Of a stretch of 64,000 nt of DNA, positions 56,512 through 64,000 are shown one piece after another. Location of the stretch: NCBI GenBank assembly GCA_963082975.1, contig OY720350.1:9319488-9383487 (forward strand), given 5' to 3'. Origin of the DNA: Labia minor (lineage: Eukaryota > Arthropoda > Insecta > Dermaptera > Spongiphoridae). Every line of letters begins with the position of its first letter. Position 1 is the first letter of the stretch. A model generated the notes under the pieces. The model was given only the letters and a program-made list of their open reading frames with translations. It searched no databases and was not told where the DNA came from. The position numbers and the translations under genes are program-made.

Positions 56512-57901
56512 CGTGTATTTCTATTTACATATTTCATTATATTTAAAATTTAAAAAAAAGAATCAATTTAAATAAATCTGACATTTTGTGTTACTATTTT
56601 TGCATGTGTAGAAAAAACAACAACAACAACAACCATTTATTAATACGCTAATAAAAATAAACTCATATTATCTCTGATATAAAATTATTCTCTGTATTTC
56701 ATATCTTTACATTTTGACCATAAATAAATCTAAATCTAGATATAAATTTGAAATGGTAATCGGCAATCGAAATGGAATCCAATTTCCACAATTGTTTTGT
56801 TTTTTTTTTGTCTTCTTTTTTTTTCTTCCTCTCACTCTGACAAACTTTCTTATAACTTCTTAGCAATTCCTATTATTCCCCCACTACTTCTTCTCTCCCA
56901 TACTCTCTATATATCCGATGATTATTATTTCCTTCCCTTCTTATGCGATGGTTATCTTGTAGTTAATAGAATCAAGATTATTACATACAAGCCAAATAAA
57001 TAATACAGACAATCAGTCCTCGGCTATTTATTATGTTTTGCCTACAACACATACCAATTTAAATGAAAATCAATTCTAAAAACTCTAACGTTATTACTGT
57101 TGCTGTTGTTGTTATTGTTGTTGTTACTTCTTGAAGAATGACTTTAAATAATACCAATTTGATTTCGATTTAGAATATTATGAAGAGGTATTTATTTATT
57201 TATTATATCCGCAATGCGTCAAAGTAAAATTTGGTTTAAATTTGAAAAAAAAGAACAACAACTACATTCAATTACACATTTCAAATTTAAATAATTCATT
57301 CTTGGTAGTAATAAAGCAAAAAAAAAAAAAGTAAACTGAAAATCGATTTCTATCTAAAAATCTATTTTGAAATTGTATAAATTATTATGATGCTTATTAT
57401 ATTAAAAAGTTTAATTTAAATATTAACCATCAATAAAAGATTTTGTTTTATGATTTTGGTTATATATTAATTTGAAAGAAGAATAATTTACCTTTTGGAC
57501 AGATGAATTTCAAAGGATTTGAGAGAGTGGATGATATTCTTTAGAAACGACACATCCTTGATGTCTTTTATAAACAGTTATGCTGGACAAAAGAGGTGTT
57601 AAACGGCTATTGAAAAGATAGATAGATGACATTAAAAGACAAGTGAATAAAATCTATCATCATGTGGAAAAAATAATAAGTTTTTATGAAAGGCAAACTA
57701 AAAAAAAAATGAGATTGAAAAACGACAGTAAAAAAAAGAGAAACAAAAAAGTCTAACCATTTTTTTCTTTTTTAATTCTAGATATAATGTTTAAATTTAA
57801 AAAATGTATTAAAACTTACTACAATTTCAAATAATATTAATTTCTTTTTATAAATAAATAAATAAAATCTTCTTCTTCTTAAATTTTCATTTATAAATAA
57901 T
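56512..57901. other. Low-complexity A+T-rich DNA, no gene
   Basis: (CAA)n near 56618-56632, (TTG)n near 57100-57127, T and A runs. The 68-codon frame at 56797-57003 is hydrophobic noise from T runs. Confidence 0.55.
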
Positions 57902-58146
57902 AAGGTGACCATATTTTGAAAACACCAAATCAGGACAATTGAAATCATTTTGGAAAAAATTCGGAAATGTTCAAATCTTAGTTCAGAAAACGTTTTACCT
58001 TTTTTTAGAAGCAAATTAAAAAAAAGTACAAAATGTCCTAAATATTTCAAAAAAAAAAACTCACCGATATCAAAAAGGAGGACGGTTAGGAGGGCACTTA
58101 CAAAAGAAGGACAGGGCTTACAAATGGAGGACTGTCCTCCCTATAA
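57902..58146 (+). mobile_element. Dispersed DNA-transposon-like repeat
   Basis: Begins GGTGACCATATTTTGAAAAC and contains AAATCAGGACA, AAGGAGGACGGTTAGGAGGG and GGAGGACTGTCCTCC. I know this pattern as a common short repeat of invertebrate genomes with a GGTGACCATA end. Its CGGAAATGTT...AAAACGTTTTACC part also occurs around the snapback at 37250-37610. The right end is not clear and no target duplication was found. Confidence 0.45.
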
Positions 58147-59019
58147 ATAAACAAATTGCTTAAAAATATTTTCTATTTCAAATAAATTTAATTAATTTTG
58201 ATTTTATCTTTGAAAATAATAACTCATATAACTTAAAAAATTATAATAAATAAATACATAAACGCAAATAATAATTGAAAATGTTTCACAATTAACAAAT
58301 GATGCTATTTATTTTGACACTTGTGTAGAAAACATATAATTATTATTTGTTCACAATTAATAAACCACTCACGTTCAATTCGGTGCTCTACTCATTCTAT
58401 CTTCTATCCTTTTCATTGCTTCATCATCATCATCATCATCATCATCCTCTTCTTCTTCTTTCGTTTCGTTCGTGATTCTAAAATGAAAAGAAAAATAGTC
58501 ACGTATTAATCGAGATGCAATGATGCGGAATGAACAGGCGATCTTTTTTTTTTTTTTAAATTTGAAAAAAAAGTTATAAAAATGAAAAATAAAATATAAT
58601 CCAATCACATTGAATAGATAAAAGAGAAAATTTTGTTAGTTATTTCTTTCTTTTCTTATTAAGATAAACTACAGCAGGAATAATCAAATTCTATCGAATA
58701 TTTATTTGGAAGTTTGTAGTAAATAATTTTTTTTTTTTTTTTTTTTTAATAATATTTTATTTATTTTTAATAAGAAATATAAATTAACATATTTAATTTA
58801 ATAATTTTAGTATTCGAATGAAAAAATGAGAATTATTTTCAAATGAAATAAGAAATCAAAATATATTTTGGGCATTTTCAAAAAGTGAATCGACCTAGGT
58901 ATTTAGGTAATGAGTAGCACAAAAAGTATAGCCATGTGAACATAAATGTTCAAAAATTGATGAATAAAAATAAGTCAATTACTCTTGAAAACTACCTTTG
59001 AGAGCTTTAATAGCTTTTT
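58147..59019. other. A+T-rich spacer with microsatellites, no gene
   Basis: (ATC)n near 58423-58446, T runs near 58543 and 58727-58747. Frames over 58321-58608 are products of the ATC and T tracts. Confidence 0.55.
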
Positions 59020-59428
59020 ATAACGTTTTTCTTAACTTCACTTGGCGTCTGTCTCTCTGTCTGTCTCTCTCAGACTGTTCACATATAATCAACCATTTTG
59101 GATTTGATTGATAATATGTAAATTTAATAAAAATTATTTTAAATTTTGTTACACACTTTGATATAAGTATATTACAGTGAAAAATAATAAAAGATTAATT
59201 TCTTAGCTCTTAAACTATCAATTTTATTGCACGATAAAAAAAATTTGTCAGTTTATGTGTTTAATAAAATGTTTATTATTATAAAAATTTGACTTGATTG
59301 TTCATATAAATAAATAAAACTAAATGCGCCCGACGTTTTTCGTTAAATATTAAGCAATTCATCTATAAACTTTGTCAGACTTATAGAAAAATTATTTTAT
59401 TGTTTATAGTCCATTGGAAAAACGTTAT
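59020..59428 (+). mobile_element. MITE-like family E, single copy
   Basis: Ends ATAACGTTTTTC (59020) and GAAAAACGTTAT (59417-59428) are exact inverses. Near the left end is GTCTGTCTCTCTGTCTGTCT. The 3' part (AAATGCGCCCGACGTTTTTC to CCATTGGAAAAACG) matches both arms of the palindrome at 32163-32998. No target duplication longer than TA is evident. Confidence 0.65.
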
Positions 59429-60149
59429 TTTATAAAATTGTTTTATATTTATATTATTTTTAAAAATGAATACAAAAACCTCTGTGCAATTTTCAAAAAA
59501 TTATTGATGAGTTAGTATCAATAGTTAGAGTCAATTGTTTTTTTTAATTTTTATAGACAATATTATTGAAAGGTTTTATTTTTACTTTTTTTTATTAAAT
59601 AATTCTTGAATTGGACCCTTCGAAAAATTATATACCCACAACATGGCTGAGCCCTAAGACAGATACTAGTAAAAATAAAATCATAATTTGTTATTTTAGA
59701 GATTTAAATGAAGAAAATTTATGAATGGATTGTAATATATATTGGGACTTATTTTTTTTATAATCATGGTATTTCATCCGTCTTTTTATAAACATAAATA
59801 TTATTATTATTATTATTATTATTATTATCATAGTATTATATACTTAATGAATATTATCATTGATTTCAAACAAAAGTTTGTTTTTTTATTATTAAGCATT
59901 CATTCATGTTTTATATTATATTTATTTATTTATTTTATATTTAATTTACTTCCCCCGCAGAGTTTTTGTTGTTGTTATGGATTTTAAAATTAATGATGAG
60001 AGAGAGACCGAGATATGCGTAAATAAATAGAAAAAAAAAAACAAACTCTTTCATTCAAATATTCTTTATTAAGTTTTTCATTCGCTTCAATATTCATTAT
60101 TAAATAACTGGATTGATGATTCAAAAATAATCAAGCATAATATTAAAGA
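59429..60149. other. A+T-rich spacer with (ATT)n, no gene
   Basis: (ATT)n near 59799-59829. No coding or RNA signal. Confidence 0.55.
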
Positions 60150-60660
60150 AAAAAGAGCATGGATGGCTTCTGGCTGGCGTGGATAATGAGTGAATGCTTC
60201 TCCAGGAATGTTCACTAAAATTCTTTTTCGTGACGAAATGATTTTGCATATGGAGAGAAACGATCAATTGTTTTTTTTTTTGTTTTTTTTCAATAAAATG
60301 GTCTTTGGAGCTGGAGCACGTGCATTGAGCAGCATCTTCTTTCAAGAAAACCATCTCTGGCTTTTTTTATCCCCCCCGGCCTTTATAGCGTTGCGCATCA
60401 AGTGAAATCTTTTGTTCGCGGTGACCGTAAATAATCGCCGGGGCGCCGAAGGGTTCTCCGTGGATCCGGAGAAGCTGGGGACGAAGTTCCTGCTTGTCGA
60501 CCGGGGTCAGTGCCGCAAGCAATTTGGAACGTTTTGGCACGTGGTTCATTTAATTTCTAATAGAAAAGCGACTCAATTTTCTTGCAAAAGGAAAGAGTGA
60601 GTGAGATGGAAACGATGGCCCTTTGGCTTAAGATGTGTCTGCAAAAGATCGGACAAGCCG
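60150..60660. other. GC- and CpG-rich island, possible regulatory DNA or exon
   Basis: The core at about 60385-60545 has one of the highest GC and CpG densities outside the LTRs (GCGGTGACCG, CGCCGGGGCGCCGAAGG, GGATCCGGAG, GTCGACCGGGG, GTGCCGC). Open frames occur on both strands (60412-60600 plus, 62 codons, from a TTG; 60367-60549 minus, 60 codons, from ATG) but neither resembles a known protein. No other copy occurs in the window. It could be a CpG-rich promoter region, a conserved element or an unrecognised short exon. Confidence 0.35.
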
Positions 60661-61176
60661 TTTAAGGATGAAGGAAGGAAGGGCGAAGGGGGGTTGGTTT
60701 TTTTTTCATTATTTTTTTATCTGCTGTTATTCTTAGAATGATTATTTTTCGTTTCTTTCTTTTTTTCACTCTCTCTCTCTCTTTTACTTTCACTCTCCTC
60801 GCTGTCTTTCTTTTATTTAGAATAACTTAATTAAATTACCACCATTTTGCGTGAAATCGATTCTCTCGTCGGCAAATCAGTAGTAAATTTTGTATTTGAT
60901 GTTTCACTTCAGTAGTCCAGTCAAATTGAATTGTATCATCTATTAGATTTATCCAGTTTTCGATTCTAAATTTTAAAAAGTATTCATCAATTTCTCCTAA
61001 AGTTTAATACCATTAACTACAAACATTAAAACAAAATCAATAAACTTTTTAAAAAAATATGAAAATAATCAAGTATATAAGAATCATGATTATGTATACT
61101 TTCTTTATAACTTTCACAAATAGTAAAATTTCATTTATTATAATATTTTCAAAAAGGTAATAATTTTTCTATATTT
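60661..61176. other. Spacer with (CT)n, no gene
   Basis: (CT)n near 60769-60783; the remainder is A+T-rich. Confidence 0.5.
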
Positions 61177-61466
61177 AAAAAAAAAAACCTCGACTTTTGT
61201 ACGTCCTACGCAAGGACGATGCCTATCAAGCCGGTTATATCAATGAGGTGTCCTATGATGAGTAGAACGGGTCCTCTCAACCTTTACCTTGATTTTCTTG
61301 ATCGGAGGCGCTATCAAGTAGCTTTTACCCAATGTTGTTCCCGGAGGCTGGGTTGACTCCGTCCCATAGACCCCAGCTAGGGAAATTCCCTTTCCAGGCC
61401 CGGAACTTGAACCCGGGACGATGTGAATGTGAGGCAGGTTTGCTACCCACACACCCAAAGGCGACT
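61177..61466 (-). mobile_element. tRNA-derived SINE, copy 5
   Basis: Full-length minus-strand copy: tail (A run on the plus strand) at about 61177-61187, stem-loop GTCCTACGCAAGGAC near 61202-61216, B box near 61406-61416 (GAACTTGAACC, one change), head ending near 61466 with a mutated CCAAAGGCGAC. I could not identify a target duplication. Confidence 0.85.
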
Positions 61467-61949
61467 TCTTTTTTCTTAAACAACATTAAACAAAAATATT
61501 ATTATTTTTAAAAATGTCCAAAGTGATGTTGGGAGTAGTAAGAATAATTTATTGAAATTTTGTTTAGAGGTCAAATAGATACATCCACTCATTTATTTAT
61601 ACAATTTCAGTAACGATAATACCTGATGATTTCATCTTAACCCGCATCTCTTCCAAAATTTATATCTCTTTTTCTCATTCACTAGTTTTATATTATTAAT
61701 AGAATTATTCAATTGAATAAAGATAGAAATTAGAACGAATTGACTTTTTATAGAGAGAAATAAATAAAAATTGTTATTTGACTTGTTTTTTATCTCTTAC
61801 TCAAATTTGTTAATGGAGGAATGCCTAAATGCGGGTAGAATAAACTAATTTATAAAAACAAATAATAATATAAACACTAGAATTACGAATTGTTCGATGA
61901 TTTAGATAAATATATATATATATATACGTAGATTTAATACAAATTAGAA
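61467..61949. other. A+T-rich spacer, no gene
   Basis: (TA)n near 61910-61925. No supported feature. Confidence 0.5.
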
Positions 61950-62230
61950 ATAAAAAATATATACCAATCGTCGAAGCACTTCTGAAATGCGCTTTTCGGT
62001 ATGGTCATCAGCTCGTTTTTCGATTCCGACTTTATCTCATCAATTGTGGCAAACCACTTTACTTTCATTGGTCTCTTCAGTTTTGGAAATAAGGAAAAGT
62101 CGCAGAGAGCCAAATCTGGTGAATTCGGTGGTTGAGGCATGTCTTTGACCAAAGAATCACGAACAAGCAATGATGTGTGGCTGGTGCATTATTCATGATT
62201 TGTTTTTCCACAACGTGACTAACTTTTCCA
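61950..62230 (-). pseudogene. mariner transposase C-terminal fragment
   Basis: On the minus strand the frame gives LLVRDSLVKD (with V at 62162-62170) then MPQPPNSPDLALCDFSLFPK, LKRPMKVKWFATIDEIK and IPKSAFQKCFDDW. This matches the mariner C-terminal region: SPDLA.CDF carries the third catalytic aspartate of DD34D, and AIPKSAFQKCFEDW lies near the C-terminus. A frameshift just upstream separates it from NAPAT, the preceding NAPAH.S motif. It ends before the final YFEG and no inverted repeats are visible. It is a dead fragment, different from the foldback family. Confidence 0.85.
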
Positions 62231-63100
62231 TTTGTAAAAAACAAACTACTAATCCAAAATGGCTGATAATATCAACATATAAAAACATATGTGTACCAAC
62301 ATAACAAAAAAATTTCGATAATCGAATATACACAGGCCGCAAAAATTCAAAATTCACTTTTTATTTTTAAACAGATCTCGTTTGTACTTTATTTTAATAT
62401 AAGTAGCAAAATAGATTGAATCCTTTGTAGCAACAAAAATGTTTCGTTAAAATTTTTATTAAAAATAAGAGTTTAACTTTTAAACCTGAAACTTATCAAT
62501 CAATTGTCATTTCGGAGATTAGAATAAGGATGTGAAAATTTTTTTTTTTTTTATTATTAATATAATTTTAAATGTTGTAAAATATTTTCTTTAAAGTAAT
62601 TTAAGTATTAATTTTAATGAAAATATAATTCATCAATTTCAATTTACTTTTATTTATTTCTTTACTAATTTAATATAATTTTTCTTTTAATTTATTCTCA
62701 AAATTAATTACTAAAATTTATTTTATATTTTTTCTAACGATAAACATAAACATATTTGTATTATGATTGTTTCTGATTGGACTGAATCGCTTGATTCAAT
62801 ACAGATCGAACGTTATACTTGATCATTCATTTTTTTTTTATTTAACCTATTCTTCTTGATTCAGCAGGTTTCTAATTCAAACTTTAATTAAGTAATCCAT
62901 CTCTTTTTTTTCAACTCTCCCAACTTGATAATAAATAATTAATTTTTCGCAAGTGAATTAATCACTTAAACAGATTACGTAATTAATAACGGGCAGATTT
63001 GTCCAGCCGTAAAACTTGACGTTATTTTAAAATTTCCAATGTTGATATAATTAGGTGTCGCTTTTTGCTTTTTTTTTTTTTTTTTTAAATTTGAGAGAGT
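62231..63100. other. A+T-rich spacer, no gene
   Basis: No supported feature; T runs near 62540 and 63068. Confidence 0.55.
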
Positions 63101-63262
63101 ATGGGAAGAAGGGGTGGTGGGTGGGATGGGAAGGGGTAGGAAGATGAATAGCCTCGCATAAGGAGTGGCTTTAGAGCGTTAGCCCATTTCATATAACGCC
63201 ATTGAACACTTGTTGAGATATTAATCAAAATAATAGAAAAAAAAAAACGTTTTCAATATTAA

Positions 63263-63295
<33 letters not shown>

Positions 63296-63660
63296 GCCCG
63301 CCGACAAAAAACGCCCGCGGGGTTCCGTTTAAGATGAAATATCTATTTTCTTTTCTTTATTTTCTTTCTTTCTTTCTTTCTTGTGTTTCGTTCTGGGCTT
63401 CTATGCAAAATATAAAATAGTAGAATACCAACGCGTAGTGATCTCTCAGGAACAGAGAAATACGAACGAACTCTTGTCTTTGTGTGTGTTCGTGTGATGT
63501 CGAGGTTTTGAAATATTAAAAATGCATCTCACGGACAATAGAAGTCAGAATTGGATGTTGGAGTATGGCTGAATGGGTGAGGGTGAGGGTGAGGGAGGGG
63601 GGGAGGGTGGAGGGTGACTGGTTGCCTGCTTGCGGGGATGTTTCATCAACCGCTCTGTTA
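63101..63660. other. Mixed segment: G-rich tracts, poly-A, balanced islands
   Basis: 63140-63235 holds a unique, balanced sequence (GAATAGCCTCGCATAAGGAG, TTAGCCCATTTCATATAACG). A 30-base A run follows at 63264-63293, then CCCGCCGACAAAAAACGCCC, (CTTT)n near 63360-63381 and G-rich (GAGGGT)n at 63577-63616. No recognisable gene. Confidence 0.35.
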
Positions 63661-63960
63661 AATATTCGCACTGGCAACTTAGCAACTTATATTACTTACA
63701 TGCAACATCTATGAATATAATATTTTATTGTTTTTTTTTTTTTTTGGTTTCTTTTTAAAATGAATCGTTCACTTGTTTCAATGATACAATTCATTTTTGA
63801 TGATTAAATCATTTCGATAATGATATATCGAAAATGATTTTATCATTAAAGACAAATCTTATTGCTTTAATTAATTAATTATTACTAATTTGAATTTTTT
63901 TTTTTTTTTAAACAGAAAAATTACTCATCGACGAATAAATAATCAAATTAATAAAAAAAT
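63661..63960. other. A+T-rich spacer
   Basis: No supported feature. Confidence 0.5.
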
Positions 63961-64000
63961 AAAAATAAGCTGGAGTGTCTCTACTCGACTATCTCGCAAA
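63961..64000 (+). mobile_element. Helentron-like family A, copy A7 (5' end, runs off window)
   Basis: ATAAGCTGGAGTGTCTCTAC followed by TCGACTATCTCGCAAA is the family A 5' end with hairpin region and ACTATCTCGC motif. The remainder lies beyond the window. Confidence 0.75.

Noticed and set aside
58375-58608. Acidic protein with an aspartate run
   Set aside because: The run is the (ATC)n microsatellite read on the minus strand.

Overview
This window looks like non-coding, repeat-dominated DNA from an arthropod, probably an insect. The evidence is composition and transposon content. It is very A+T-rich, full of (TA)n, (ATT)n and CATA/CA microsatellites. It carries mariner fragments of several kinds, a BEL/Pao LTR element, hAT and piggyBac-like elements, a tRNA-derived SINE, a LINE 3' end and Helentron-like non-autonomous elements. 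I found no convincing host protein-coding gene, rRNA or tRNA gene. Every coding stretch I recognise belongs to a transposon, and most are broken. Apart from the BEL/Pao frames (471 and 252 codons), open frames stay below about 125 codons, as expected from noise in such DNA.

Layout. 1-7.4 kb: A+T-rich DNA with three copies of a Helentron-like family (A), a mariner N-terminal fragment and a SINE with clear target-site duplications. 7.69-30.65 kb: a nearly homogeneous tandem array of a 160-bp satellite (about 118 visible monomers, 20% GC), broken by a 200-N assembly gap and by one 3.8-kb BEL/Pao insertion (26305-30106). That insertion has two LTRs that look identical and a 5-bp target duplication. 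30.7-38.8 kb: a SINE, a GC-rich MITE nested in a palindromic element, a mariner-derived foldback element, and a hAT-ended block holding inverted Helentron-like copies (family B) and a Penelope-like snapback. 39.6-50.7 kb: further A copies, a complete hAT remnant with two transposase exons and an 8-bp target duplication, C-family copies and mariner MITEs. 51-64 kb: a second mariner foldback, a mariner deletion derivative, another B copy, a LINE 3' end, two SINE copies, a mariner C-terminal fragment and the start of another A copy.

The most interesting signal is structural. Families A, B and C share an ATAAG-type 5' end and a GTAAAAA-type 3' end. Each has its own 5' hairpin followed by its own 10-12 base motif, whose exact reverse complement lies at the 3' end. 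The sequences differ between families but the pairing is kept, which suggests selection on terminal structure. The 160-bp satellite also looks collinear with the internal core of family A, suggesting that it arose from such an element.

A few islands with balanced composition (about 2.33-2.56, 38.80-39.38, 45.42-45.66, 51.39-51.72, 54.68-54.90, 60.15-60.65 and 63.10-63.24 kb) match none of the repeats. They are the best places to look for host regulatory DNA or short exons.
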